Shown in pieces: positions 18,384 to 27,032 of a DNA stretch of 64,000 bases. Numbering within the stretch: position 1 is the first letter of the stretch; each line of letters opens with the position of its first letter. Under the pieces are notes generated by a model. The model ran no database searches. It had not been told where the DNA came from and was given only the letters and a program-made list of their open reading frames with translations. The position numbers and the translations under genes are program-made. Origin of the DNA: Candidimonas nitroreducens (GTDB taxonomy: Bacteria > Pseudomonadota > Gammaproteobacteria > Burkholderiales > Burkholderiaceae_B). The stretch is from contig NZ_NJIH01000003.1 in NCBI RefSeq assembly GCF_002209565.1, forward strand, positions 496,001 through 560,000, in the 5' to 3' direction.

Positions 18384-19757
18384 ATGATAATCGTGAACCT
18401 TCCAAGGCTCAGATTAAATATCTGTAAGATATTTTTTTGTGCTTTTTTGTCCGCTCTTGGGGCTTCCGTTACGATTGTAACTTTTGCGCCTGGAGTAATT
18501 ACTTCAGATACTGTGGATATAATAAATCAGATAGCCGCGGGGAAGTGGAACGATTGGCACTCACCGTTTTTTACCTACATATTGAGTTTAACGCGGCCGA
18601 TTTCTTTTGGCCCATACGGAATGCTGATAGCTAATTGTGCATTGCTCTGGGCTGCATGTGGGATATTAGTATGTGCCTCTATGAAAAGATATGGATGGCG
18701 TGCTTTACTCTTTTTTCTTATTCCTATCGTTCCTTCCGCTCTATTTATCCCGGCATTCGCGTGGGACGTGACTTTTCACTCAATGACTTGGTTTTTAGCC
18801 CTTTCTCTTGGCTTTATTTATGTAAAAAGAGTGAGTTTCAAGCCTAATACAATACAGATCTTGATGTTGGCTCTAATCTTTATTGGGACTATGGTTAGAA
18901 AAAATGGATGGTTTGCTGCGCTTCCGCTGTTCTTTCTTGCGTTGTCGCCCATGGGGGGGGGGAAAGGACGGATGGGCTTGGCTGCATTTTTTTTTATTTT
19001 GGTGCCGATAATGTGGGGTGTGGCGGCTTTATTATTTAAAGCCACCCCTAGTCATCCGGAAAATTCGATTAAGACGTACGATATTGGGTCCATATCCGCG
19101 TTTACTGATCAAAATCTGTTTCCAGGGGTGTGGACGAAGAGCCAGAGCCGAGATATTGTCGAAAATTGCTATGAAAATGATGTAAAGAAGAGAATCCTGG
19201 ATAACGGCTGGGATGTATACGCTTGGGGGAGGTGTGGCTTCGTTTTGCGAAATTTGAGCGAGCAGAAATTGTTCAAATCAAATGTGCTTACAGCCGCTTG
19301 GTTATCTGCGGTTTTTGGCCATCCGGTTGCTTATCTCCGGGCGCGGCTAGAGTTCTTTGGCACTTTTATGGTGGCTCATAAAAGCATTCCAGTGTTGATG
19401 TATAGTGAATCCAATGCGAAATTTGGCTGGGATTTTAGGAATAAAAAGATGATTAAGGCCGCTTATGATTTTGCGAGCCTATTTGTTGGTGGAGCTTTAT
19501 TTCGACCTATAACGTGGCTTATACTAAATTTTGTGGCCTTTGTTTTGGCTTTCAAAGTACGGGATTCGATGGCTCGTTGCTTTGTTTGTTGTGTTTCTTT
19601 GTCAGGAGTGGTATGGTTGTTGACTTATTTTAATTTTGGTGTTGCGTACGATTTTCGCTATGCTTTTTGGGCGATATATGCTGCGCTGCTGTCTATTGTG
19701 GTTGTGGCTAATGAGCTGGCCGCGCAATTAAGGGCTGCGCGTTTCGGATTTCGTTAG
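18384..19757 (+). CDS. Polytopic membrane protein, GT-C-like
   Basis: A 457-residue protein with about ten hydrophobic segments. The first large loop has ITSDTVDIINQIAAGKWNDWHSPFFTYIL, a D followed by WHSP, which resembles the acidic first loop of GT-C glycosyltransferases that take sugars from polyprenyl phosphate on the outer face of the inner membrane. A long soluble loop (about residues 215-300) contains two cysteines (VENCYEND, WGRCGF). The ATG at 18384 directly follows an in-frame TTG at 18381. It is the last gene of the AT-rich island and is followed by a 362-base spacer. It might decorate the exported glycan or work with the DPM-like GT2 at 20120, which makes polyprenyl-linked donors. 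No family name can be given firmly. Confidence 0.65.
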   Translation: MIIVNLPRLRLNICKIFFCAFLSALGASVTIVTFAPGVITSDTVDIINQIAAGKWNDWHSPFFTYILSLTRPISFGPYGMLIANCALLWAACGILVCASMKRYGWRALLFFLIPIVPSALFIPAFAWDVTFHSMTWFLALSLGFIYVKRVSFKPNTIQILMLALIFIGTMVRKNGWFAALPLFFLALSPMGGGKGRMGLAAFFFILVPIMWGVAALLFKATPSHPENSIKTYDIGSISAFTDQNLFPGVWTKSQSRDIVENCYENDVKKRILDNGWDVYAWGRCGFVLRNLSEQKLFKSNVLTAAWLSAVFGHPVAYLRARLEFFGTFMVAHKSIPVLMYSESNAKFGWDFRNKKMIKAAYDFASLFVGGALFRPITWLILNFVAFVLAFKVRDSMARCFVCCVSLSGVVWLLTYFNFGVAYDFRYAFWAIYAALLSIVVVANELAAQLRAARFGFR

Positions 19758-20119
19758 TTATGTGATTTTAGAGATCGGCGTGTAAGATGTGATATTCAAG
19801 CTTATATAAATTGGCGCGTTAATTGTTTTTGATTTGGGGTAACTTCGCGCGCGTGCTGTTTGAGTTAATCGAAATATGGGGTCAACCGGGGCGGGATAAG
19901 ATTGCGATGGCCTTGTAATTAGTGACGGCCGTTCCCAAATCTTTTTCTGGCATTGTTGTGTTCCTTTAGCTGGCACTTGAGCTATGAAGTTGGGTACTGT
20001 ATACCTATTTGTCTGTGGCTGGTAGTGATTTCGACATCAGTGAAAAAATAATAGAGAGCGGTAATATTCGAGTAAGCCTTTTGCTTATATAAACCAATTT
20101 TTGCCCTTTTGCAGCCGTC
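19758..20119. other. 362-base spacer at the island's right side
   Basis: No gene or clear family fragment could be read in any frame. It is AT-rich and precedes the DPM-like GT2 gene; a promoter for that gene is expected here but no clear hexamer pair is seen. Confidence 0.45.
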
Positions 20120-21073
20120 ATGATTTCGCCAAAACTCGCCGTAATCCTTCCCGCTTATAACGAGGCACAAACCATTGCTGCGACAATTGAAGCATTCCAC
20201 ACGGAACTGCCGCAGGCCCGTATTATTGTAGTTAATAACAATTCAAAGGATGCAACACATCAGATCGCGGCTGACACGCTAGCGAAGCTGGCTATTGACG
20301 GAGAGGTTATCGATGAGCCAAGGCAAGGCAAAGGAAACGCCGTGCGCCGAGCTTTTCTCGACATAGACGCCGATGCCTATGTGCTGGCTGACGCAGATCT
20401 GACCTATCCTGCCGAGCGCGTGCATGATCTGCTGCGGCCTGTCCTCGACGGTAGGGCCGACATGGTGGTCGGTGACCGACATTCGGGAGGGCATTACGCT
20501 ACTGAAAATAAGCGCCCACTGCACAATTTCGGCAATGGGTTGGTTCAGAGCTTGGTCAATATTCTATTTGGCGCATCATTGGTCGATATTATGAGCGGCT
20601 ACCGGGTGTTCAGCCGGTCTTTTGTCAAGACCTATCCAATTCTAGTAGAGGGCTTCCAGATTGAGACGGATGTCACGCTGCACGCCCTGTATCGCCGCTT
20701 GCGGATTATTGAAATTCCCGTTGAATATAAAGATAGGCCAGAGGGTAGCGTATCAAAGTTAAATACATTTTCCGATGGTGCCCGTGTAATTTTCACCATT
20801 GCTCAAATCTTACGTTACTACAGGCCGCTGGCCTTCTTTGTGGCGTTTAGTATTCTGTTTGCCGTTGCTGGCTTGGTTGCGGCCGTTCCTGTTTTCGAGG
20901 ACTGGCTTACTCAGAGCTATATTACGCATATTCCTTTGGCTATTTTAGCTGCGGCGCTCGAAACTGTCGCGGTTTTACTGTTCGCTATAGGGATTATCTT
21001 GGATTCGATCGCTCATCACGAGAAGCAGAGAGCAGAGCTGCACTATCTTGCTGTGCATAGCCGTCAACGCTAG
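20120..21073 (+). CDS. DPM1/GtrB-type GT2 with C-terminal membrane helices
   Basis: A 317-residue enzyme expected to move a sugar from a nucleotide donor to polyprenyl phosphate. Seen are LAVILPAYNEAQTIAATIEAF, VVNNNSKDAT, DEPRQGKGNAVRRAF, the metal site LADADLTYP, and the product-side block SGYRVFSRSFVKTYP with the later EIPVEYKDRPEGSVSKL. Two C-terminal hydrophobic segments (PLAFFVAFSILFAVAGLVAAV and AALETVAVLLFAIGIIL) anchor it. The GtrA-type gene lies convergent 11 bases downstream. Together they look like the donor-making and flipping pair used for glycan side-chain modification, with a GT-C protein as third partner; that link is inference. Confidence 0.88.
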   Translation: MISPKLAVILPAYNEAQTIAATIEAFHTELPQARIIVVNNNSKDATHQIAADTLAKLAIDGEVIDEPRQGKGNAVRRAFLDIDADAYVLADADLTYPAERVHDLLRPVLDGRADMVVGDRHSGGHYATENKRPLHNFGNGLVQSLVNILFGASLVDIMSGYRVFSRSFVKTYPILVEGFQIETDVTLHALYRRLRIIEIPVEYKDRPEGSVSKLNTFSDGARVIFTIAQILRYYRPLAFFVAFSILFAVAGLVAAVPVFEDWLTQSYITHIPLAILAAALETVAVLLFAIGIILDSIAHHEKQRAELHYLAVHSRQR

Positions 21074-21084
21074 AGATATTCGGC

Positions 21085-21486
21085 TTAGGAAGAGGGAAAG
21101 CGATAAATCAGGAATCGGGATGATAGGTAGTTCACCACCATTCCAGCCAGACTGCCTGCGGCTACTCCCAGAACCAAGTATTGGCGTACTAGTAGGGAAT
21201 AGACGATCAGGCTGCTATAAACGGCGTAGTTGATTAGGCCGCCGGCCATCATCAAAATTAAATATCGGGTGAACTCTGACTTTTTTGATAGCGTGGAAGA
21301 TTGGTTGCGAAACGCTAAGGCTCGATTGACTATCCAAGTGGTGAGCACCGCAGCGAGAAATGACAGGATACGGGCATAAAATGGCCCCATGTATGGGGCT
21401 AGGATGTACAGCACCGCCGTGTCGACCAAAAAGCCAATGATTCCGGCAACGGCAAATAGAAATAGCTGTATAAGATGCGGTCGCAT
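21085..21486 (-). CDS. GtrA-family membrane protein
   Basis: A 133-residue protein with four membrane helices (FLFAVAGIIGFLVDTAVLYIL, ARILSFLAAVLTTWIVN, a third at ILMMAGGLINYAVYSSLIV, and a fourth at YLVLGVAAGSLAGMVVNYLSSRFLIY). The GFLVDT and N-x-L-x-x-R-x-x-x-x blocks are typical. GtrA proteins are thought to flip polyprenyl-phosphate-linked sugars. I start it at the ATG 21486; an in-frame TTG at 21531 is less likely. It is convergent with the DPM-like gene rather than in an operon with it. Confidence 0.85.
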   Translation of the reverse strand: MRPHLIQLFLFAVAGIIGFLVDTAVLYILAPYMGPFYARILSFLAAVLTTWIVNRALAFRNQSSTLSKKSEFTRYLILMMAGGLINYAVYSSLIVYSLLVRQYLVLGVAAGSLAGMVVNYLSSRFLIYRFPSS

Positions 21487-21749
21487 TGCTATGTGTTTGG
21501 TCGTGTTTGATCTGTGTGGCGCATTCGTCAAGCTAAAGGGCTTGGCTTTGAGCTGATGCAGGACTGTTCTTTAAGCAACCCTTGTCGTGATGAAGGTCGC
21601 GTATAACAGGGGTGCGTAATTATAGGTGCTGGGTGTCGCCTCTGAGGGTTGTAAGTTGTGAAGGCATGATTCCGACCGAGCTACCCGAATTGCCCGAAGG
21701 TTTGCCCCGGGGTTTTCGCGGATAGCTGGGAATTCATGCTTAGCGGATT

Positions 21750-21776
21750 CCGGTTCGGCGGCGGCCGCCGAACCGG
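21750..21776. terminator. Strong GC palindrome after the aldolase gene
   Basis: Two perfect 13-base arms (CCGGTTCGGCGGC and its complement) around a single G. It lies 11 bases beyond the aldolase stop on the minus strand. There is no U tract, so it is terminator-like rather than a textbook intrinsic terminator. Confidence 0.45.
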
Positions 21777-21787
21777 CGGTGGCTGGG

Positions 21788-22576
21788 TCAATACCCCGTC
21801 TTCCCCGACGAGCCCGCCCCTGATTCCTTGAGCTTGTTCACCTGCGACACGTAGCCGTTTTTCAGCATGGCGCCGTCGTTGGCGGCGTTCACCAGCTGGA
21901 AGCCTTGTTCGATGCGCCGGTGGCACATGTCGATGTCGGAGCAGAAGATGCCCGTGGCCAGGCCGCGGTCGGCGGCTTTCTGGCGTATGGTTTCCATGGC
22001 CTCGGCGGCTTCGCCCTGCGGGTCGCAGCCGGGGCCGCCGCCGTAGCTCAGGCTTAGGTCGTTGGGGCCGATGAAGACGCCGTCTATGCCTTTTACGTCC
22101 AGGATCTTGTCCAGGTTGCTTACCGCCAGCCGGGATTCGATCATGATCAGCACCAAAATCTCTTCATTGGCGTGGGCGAAGTAGTCTGCCCCGCCGTACA
22201 GCACGCCCCGGGGCGGCCCGAACGAGCGGGTGCCTACGGGCGGGTAGCGGCACGCGGAAACGACCGCCTCGGCGATTGCGGGGGTGTCCACCTGCGGGCA
22301 GATGACGCCGTAGGCGCCGGCATCCAGCAGGCGCATGATTTCGACCGGGTTCGAGCCCACGGGGCGCCCGATGGGGATGGCCGTGGTGCTGGAAATGGCC
22401 TGGAACATGGCCAGGGCCTGCGCGAAGTCGATCATGCCGTGCTGCATGTCTACCGTTACGGCGTCGACGCCGCAGCTTGCCACGACTTCGGCGCTGAAGG
22501 ACGACGGTATGGATAGCCAGGCATTCAGGGCGGTGCCGCCCGCTTGCAGTGTCCTTTTTAAGGTGTTTGGTCTCAT
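21788..22576 (-). CDS. HpcH/HpaI-family class II aldolase
   Basis: A 262-residue metal-dependent aldolase that splits 2-keto-3-deoxy acids to pyruvate and an aldehyde. Family features are DAVTVDMQHGMID, IGRPVGSNPVEIMRLLDAGAYGVICPQVDT, the catalytic Arg/Glu region GTRSFGPPRGVLYGG, IMIESRLAVSNLDKIL (metal Glu) and GVFIGPNDLSLSYG (metal Asp). It lies 44 bases downstream of the Bug receptor on the same strand and near a divergent sugar-acid dehydratase. Dehydratase plus aldolase would make a short non-phosphorylated route for an aldonic or aldaric acid. Exact substrate unknown. Confidence 0.9.
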   Translation of the reverse strand: MRPNTLKRTLQAGGTALNAWLSIPSSFSAEVVASCGVDAVTVDMQHGMIDFAQALAMFQAISSTTAIPIGRPVGSNPVEIMRLLDAGAYGVICPQVDTPAIAEAVVSACRYPPVGTRSFGPPRGVLYGGADYFAHANEEILVLIMIESRLAVSNLDKILDVKGIDGVFIGPNDLSLSYGGGPGCDPQGEAAEAMETIRQKAADRGLATGIFCSDIDMCHRRIEQGFQLVNAANDGAMLKNGYVSQVNKLKESGAGSSGKTGY

Positions 22577-22620
22577 TTCATCTCGTTCAAGGTTGAATCG
22601 CCGGGGGTATGGCGTGGCGA

Positions 22621-23607
22621 TCAGTTCACGCGTATGCCGATGCGTTTGGTCAATTCGCCCATTTCTTTGCTGGCGGCCTTCCAGGTCTGGGCAAATTGTT
22701 CGGGGGTGGAGCCGATGATTTGGTAGCCCTGGTCTTCTTGTATTTTGCGGAATTTGGGGTTGGCGAGCACGGCGCGAATTTCTGTGGACAGTTTATGCAC
22801 GATTTTCGGGTCGGTGCCTTTGCGCATGACGAAGCCCACCCACACCACGTTGGTGAAGTGCGGCACGCCGGCTTCTTCCATGGTGGGCACGTTGGGCAGC
22901 AGGGGCGAGCGCTTGCTGTCGGCCACCGCCAGGGCGCGCAGTTTGCCGGCTTTTACCAGTTGCACGATGGCGGGCAGGTTGTCGAACATCAGGGGTATGC
23001 GCCCGCCCAGCATGTCGTTGATGGCGGCGGCGCCGCCCTTGTAGGGCACATGCACCATTTTCGTACCGGTGGCGGCCAGGAATTGTTCCGCGGCCAGGTG
23101 CATGGTGTTGCCGATGCCGGCCGAGGCGAAGCTTAGCTTGCCGGGGTGGGCCTTGGCGTATTTGATCAGCTCGGCCACGTTGTGGAAGGGGGTTTGCTCG
23201 CCCACCACCAGTACGTTGGCCATCTGGTGGGTAATGGTAACCGGCACGAAATCGGTGCGCGGGTCGTAGCCCTTGACGGGGTAGATGTAGGGGTTGACGG
23301 CCAGGGTGCTTAGCGACCCGTACAGCAGGGTATAGCCGTCGGCCGGCATGTGGGCCACGGACGCCGAGCCGATGTTGCCGTTGGCGCCGGGCTTGTTCTC
23401 GACGACCACGGGCTGCCCCAGCCGCTTGCCCAGTTCCTGTCCCACCGCCCGCGCAAAGCCGTCGGCGGTGCCGCCGGGCGGGAAGGGGATAATCATGGTT
23501 AGGGGCCGCGACGGGTAGGTGTCGCTTGCTGCCGCCTGGCTGACGCAGGGCAGGGCCGCGGCCAGGGTCAGGGCGCCCAAGAGCAGGGCGGCGTATCGTG
23601 TCTTCAT
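22621..23607 (-). CDS. Bug-family tripartite tricarboxylate transporter receptor
   Basis: A 328-residue periplasmic binding protein. The signal peptide (MKTRYAALLLGALTLAAALPCVSQA) is followed by YPSRPLTMIIPFPPGG, ENKPGANGNIG, ADGYTLLYGS, VHVPYKGGAAAINDMLGG and MFDNLPAIV, all standard Bug blocks. The ATG at 23607 has a strong AAGGAGA site; the longer frame to 23733 is spurious. It binds a small carboxylate and passes it to a TctA/TctB-type permease, which is not encoded here. Its transcript would start at the operator region 23744-23775 shared with the dehydratase. Confidence 0.93.
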   Translation of the reverse strand: MKTRYAALLLGALTLAAALPCVSQAAASDTYPSRPLTMIIPFPPGGTADGFARAVGQELGKRLGQPVVVENKPGANGNIGSASVAHMPADGYTLLYGSLSTLAVNPYIYPVKGYDPRTDFVPVTITHQMANVLVVGEQTPFHNVAELIKYAKAHPGKLSFASAGIGNTMHLAAEQFLAATGTKMVHVPYKGGAAAINDMLGGRIPLMFDNLPAIVQLVKAGKLRALAVADSKRSPLLPNVPTMEEAGVPHFTNVVWVGFVMRKGTDPKIVHKLSTEIRAVLANPKFRKIQEDQGYQIIGSTPEQFAQTWKAASKEMGELTKRIGIRVN

Positions 23608-23743
23608 GCTGTGTGTCTCCTTTGGTGTGGCACGGCCGTTTGCCGGCTGGTTTGTGTGGCGTTGGCTGGGCGGGCGTGGCGGGTCATGGTTTATACCGAT
23701 GGCGATCGGCCTTTCAAGCTTCGTACACTTCAATTAAAGGTGT

Positions 23744-23759
23744 ATGTTACCGCTAACAT
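23744..23759. promoter_or_regulatory. GntR-like (LacI-family) operator
   Basis: ATGTTACCGCTAACAT is an almost perfect 16-bp palindrome between two divergent genes. It closely resembles gluconate-repressor (LacI-family GntR/IdnR) operators as I remember them (ATGTTACCNGTAACAT-like). The site overlaps the proposed -35 of the dehydratase gene. No LacI-family regulator is encoded in the window. Confidence 0.6.
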
Positions 23760-23775
23760 TTATGTGTACTATACA
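23747..23775 (+). promoter_or_regulatory. Candidate promoter of the dehydratase gene
   Basis: TTACCG, then 17 bases, then TATACA. The -35 lies inside the palindromic operator, so a bound repressor would block polymerase. The -35 is weak, so the call is modest. Confidence 0.4.
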
Positions 23776-23900
23776 GAAAAACCCTTAGAACCTGGGCATT
23801 CGTGTCCGGCATGGGCGGCTTTTGTTTGTTGTAGGCGTCGAATGGTGTGTCTACGCAATCGATGTCTTGTGATCTTGTCCATAAAATTCGGGAAGTGGCA

Positions 23901-25646
23901 ATGAACGATAAAACCAGGCGGTTGCGCAGCGAGCGTTGGTTCGCCAGCGATGACATCCGCGGCTTCGCGCACCGGCAGCGCATGCAGCAGCAGGGCTTGG
24001 CCCGGGAAGAATTCATGGGCCGGCCGGTGATCGGCATCTTGAACACCTGGAGCGATCTGTCGCCCTGCCACGCCCATTTGCGGGACAGGGCGCAGGCGGT
24101 CAAGCGCGGGGTCTTGCAGGCGGGCGGCTACCCGCTGGAACTGCCGGCCATGAGCCTGGGCGAGGTCATGGTCAAGCCCACCACCATGCTGTATCGCAAT
24201 TTCTTGGCCATGGAAGCCGAAGAGCTGATCCGCAGCCTGCCGCTGGATGGTGTGGTGCTGATGGGCGGCTGCGACAAGACCACGCCCGGCCTGGTCATGG
24301 GCGCCACCTCTATGGACGTGCCCGCCTTGTTCTGCCCGGCGGGGCCGATGCTGAACGACCGCTACAAGGGGCAGGCGGCGGGCGCCGGCACGCATACCAA
24401 GAAATACTGGGAACAGTACACGGTGGGCGCAATAGGCCAGGCGGAATGGATAAGCCTGGAAGCGCGCATGACGCGTTCGCCCGGCACCTGCAATACCATG
24501 GGCACTGCCAGCACCATGACGTCTCTGGTCGAGGCGATGGGGCTGGCGCTGCCCGGATCCAGCAGCATCCCGGCGGTGGATTCCGGCCACACCCGCATGG
24601 CCTGGGCCTGCGGCCAGCGCATCGTGGAAATGGTGCGGGAAGACTTGCGCGTGTCGCGCATTTTGACCCGCGATGCGTTCCTGAATGGCGTGGCGACCTG
24701 GATGGCCTTGGGCGGCTCGACCAATGCCGCGGTGCATTTGCCGGCCATGGCCGTGCGGGCCGGCATTGCGCTGGGGCTGGACGACTTCGACGCCATGGCG
24801 CGCCGCGTGCCGGTGATAGCCAACCTGTTGCCCTCGGGCAAGTACCTGATGGAAGATTTCTATTACGCCGGCGGCCTGCCGGCCTTGCTGCAAGAGATCC
24901 GCCCGCATCTGAAGCTGGATGCGCTGACCTGTACCGGCGCCAGCCTGGGGGCCAATCTGGAAGGGCATGAATGCACGGACGGCGACGTCATCCGGCCCCT
25001 GGGCAAGCCTGTGGTCAGTGCGCCGGCCGACTGCGCCGAGGCGGCCATGGCTCTGGCGGTGCTGCGCGGCAATCTTTGCCCCGACGGCGCGGTCATCAAG
25101 CCTTCGGCGGCCTCGCCCAGGCTGCTGCGCCATACCGGCCCGGCGCTGGTGTTCGATTCGAACGTGGAAATGCTGGCGGCGGTGAACGACCCCGATCTGG
25201 ACGTCGATGAAAACACCGTGCTGGTGCTGCGCAATGGCGGCCCCGTGGGCGGCCCGGGCATGCCGGAATGGGGCAATTTGCCGATCCCCAAGAAGTTGCT
25301 GAAGCAGGGTGTGCGCGACATGCTGCGGCTGTCCGATGCGCGCATGAGCGGCACGCACTACGGCACCTGCGTGCTGCATATTTCGCCCGAATCCGCTGTG
25401 GGCGGCCCTTTGGCGCTGGTGCGCACTGGTGACCTGATCCGCCTGGACATCGCCGCGCGCAGCCTGGATCTGCTGGTGCCGGAACAAGAGCTGGAAGAGC
25501 GGCGCAAGCACTGGTCGCCGCCCGAGTCGCCTTATCAAAGAGGCTATGTGCGGATCTACCAGCGCGAAGTCACCCAGGCGCACGAGGGCTGCGATTTCGT
25601 GACGCTGACGGGGCCCGATTCCACGCCCGAGCCGCCTATTTTTTGA
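23901..25646 (+). CDS. IlvD/Edd-family sugar-acid dehydratase
   Basis: A 581-residue Fe-S dehydratase. The cluster cysteines are visible in LNTWSDLSPCHAHL, MGGCDKTTPG and RSPGTCNTMGTASTM. Other blocks are LGGSTNAAVHLPA, NGGPVGGPGMPEW and the C-terminal DARMSGTHYGTCVLHISPE. Within the family, the start (RSERWFASDDIRGFAHRQRM) and the CDKTTPG form fit the aldonate dehydratases such as L-arabinonate dehydratase better than branched-chain IlvD. The ATG at 23901 has a GGAAG site. It would turn an aldonic acid into a 2-keto-3-deoxy acid, the kind of substrate the nearby HpcH/HpaI aldolase cleaves. Confidence 0.9.
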   Translation: MNDKTRRLRSERWFASDDIRGFAHRQRMQQQGLAREEFMGRPVIGILNTWSDLSPCHAHLRDRAQAVKRGVLQAGGYPLELPAMSLGEVMVKPTTMLYRNFLAMEAEELIRSLPLDGVVLMGGCDKTTPGLVMGATSMDVPALFCPAGPMLNDRYKGQAAGAGTHTKKYWEQYTVGAIGQAEWISLEARMTRSPGTCNTMGTASTMTSLVEAMGLALPGSSSIPAVDSGHTRMAWACGQRIVEMVREDLRVSRILTRDAFLNGVATWMALGGSTNAAVHLPAMAVRAGIALGLDDFDAMARRVPVIANLLPSGKYLMEDFYYAGGLPALLQEIRPHLKLDALTCTGASLGANLEGHECTDGDVIRPLGKPVVSAPADCAEAAMALAVLRGNLCPDGAVIKPSAASPRLLRHTGPALVFDSNVEMLAAVNDPDLDVDENTVLVLRNGGPVGGPGMPEWGNLPIPKKLLKQGVRDMLRLSDARMSGTHYGTCVLHISPESAVGGPLALVRTGDLIRLDIAARSLDLLVPEQELEERRKHWSPPESPYQRGYVRIYQREVTQAHEGCDFVTLTGPDSTPEPPIF

Positions 25647-25660
25647 TCCCGGCCGTGATG

Positions 25661-25687
25661 CCGGCGCGCCGCCTGGCGGCGTGCCGG
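25661..25687. terminator. GC hairpin between convergent genes
   Basis: Thirteen-base arms around a one-base centre, with one G-U type mismatch (positions 25661-25673 against 25675-25687). It sits between the dehydratase stop and the MetX-like stop and could serve both strands. Confidence 0.45.
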
Positions 25688-25719
25688 GCCTGGGCGTCAT
25701 GAGGCCTTGACGGCCCGGG

Positions 25720-26688
25720 TCAGGCGCTGTCGCTCAAGAATGCGGCTACGTGGCCTATCCACAGGCTGCTTTCCTGGGTGGGCGACACATGCTTGTATTT
25801 CCCGGGAATGCACAGCGTGTTGAGCCTGGGGTTTTCCTGGTAATTGGTGAATTCGCAGGGGAACAGCGGGTCGCTCTGGCACTGCATCCAGAGCAGCGGC
25901 ATGGGGTTGCGGGCGTCGGCCAGTTCCTGCCGCACGTCGAAATTGACCGAGGCCCCGCGCAAGCTGGCCATGGCCCATGGCGAAAACTGGCGCGCCCAGG
26001 TTTCGGCAGCCAGCCGCAAGCGGGCCGCCGGGTCTTCGACGCCGTCGTCGGCCAGCTTGAGGGCGTAGCCATAGTTTTTCAGGGTATTCAGGCGCTGTTG
26101 TATCCAGAGTTCGGGCGTGCCGGGTTTGCCGCTGCGCAGGTCGGCGGCGATGCCGCGCAGCTTCTGGATGTCGGCGGCGCTGCCGCTGCCCCGCGGCCCC
26201 GAGGCCAGCACCACGATCTTGTCCACCGGAACCGGCGCCCGCATGGCCCATTCGAAGGCCTGGTAGCCGCCGTACGAATAGCCGATCACCGCATCCAGGC
26301 GAGCAATGCCCAGCGCCTGCAGCCAAAGCCCTTGCAGCGCTACGGTGTCGCCGATGCTGATGTCGGGGAAGGTGTCGGGCTGGGGCCAGTACTGTGGGCC
26401 GGTAGAGCCGAAACACGAGCCCAGCGCGTTGGGCACCAGCACGCAATGGTCTTCGGTGTCGAACAGGCGGTCGGGGCCGATCCAGTCGTGGAACCAGCCG
26501 CGGTCGTAGAATTCGGGCCGGTCGTCGGCTGCGATCGCGGCCTGGGGGCTGCCGCTTATGCCGTGCAGCAGCAGGGTGACGGTGCGTGCTTTTTCGGGCG
26601 GCGGCCCGTAGTGACACCAGGCCAACGTCGCCGCAGGTAGGGTTGTGCCGCACTGCAGCGGCAGTTCTTCAAAGGTGAGAGCTTTCAA
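25720..26688 (-). CDS. MetX-like alpha/beta hydrolase
   Basis: A 322-residue protein of the homoserine O-acetyltransferase-like branch of alpha/beta hydrolases. It has TVTLLLHGISGS (oxyanion side), NALGSCFGSTGPQ, the nucleophile elbow VIGYSYGGYQAFEWA, the acid in LLWMQCQSDPLFPCEF and a late His in CIPGKYKHVSPTQ. It lacks the length and active-site tunnel motifs of true MetX, so a hydrolase or acyltransferase on some other substrate is more likely. The start is a TTG at 26688; no ATG lies near the N-terminus. It is convergent with the dehydratase gene. Confidence 0.8.
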   Translation of the reverse strand: MKALTFEELPLQCGTTLPAATLAWCHYGPPPEKARTVTLLLHGISGSPQAAIAADDRPEFYDRGWFHDWIGPDRLFDTEDHCVLVPNALGSCFGSTGPQYWPQPDTFPDISIGDTVALQGLWLQALGIARLDAVIGYSYGGYQAFEWAMRAPVPVDKIVVLASGPRGSGSAADIQKLRGIAADLRSGKPGTPELWIQQRLNTLKNYGYALKLADDGVEDPAARLRLAAETWARQFSPWAMASLRGASVNFDVRQELADARNPMPLLWMQCQSDPLFPCEFTNYQENPRLNTLCIPGKYKHVSPTQESSLWIGHVAAFLSDSA

Positions 26689-26741
26689 TCGATCGGAAAG
26701 TGCGCTCAGAGCGGCCGGTCACCCATGGTAGTGGTCTGTGT

Positions 26742-26870
26742 TTATTGGTTGGTGCGCGCATGCTGCGCCAACAGGCTACGGGTGGTGGCCTTGTGCATGA
26801 CGCAGCGATTATCCCACATCGTGAAGTGCCGCGCGATCGATGCCTGTACGTCGCGAAATGGGGTATTGGC
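26742..26870 (-). pseudogene. C-terminal relic of a TauD/TfdA-family dioxygenase
   Basis: On the minus strand one frame reads FTMWDNRCVMHKATTRSLLAQ and ends at TAA (26742-26744). That is the distal-His block of TauD-type 2-oxoglutarate dioxygenases (WDNRC-x-x-H). A second frame just upstream gives TYRHRSRG, matching the YRHRW part that precedes it, so a frameshift lies near 26825. The rest of the protein is gone. An intact relative sits at 29385. The remainder of 26689-27032 shows no gene. Confidence 0.5.
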
Positions 26871-27032
26871 TTTGCGCTGCCCGGGTTGAAGGTGCTATAG
26901 GCATGTCTCTGTAAGGGCGGCCAGGCACCGGGCAGGGATGTGCTGGGCTTGTGGGAAAATCGATAGATCGATGGCCCGGGTACCTGCGGGCTTTGGGTTC
27001 GAATATCCGATATCTGAAAGAGGAGAAATGAA

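Noticed and set aside
23769-25700. 643-codon open frame antisense to the sugar-acid dehydratase
   Set aside because: It exactly shadows a well-supported enzyme, is rich in His/Gln/Arg/Ala as expected of antisense GC-rich sequence, and has no family resemblance.
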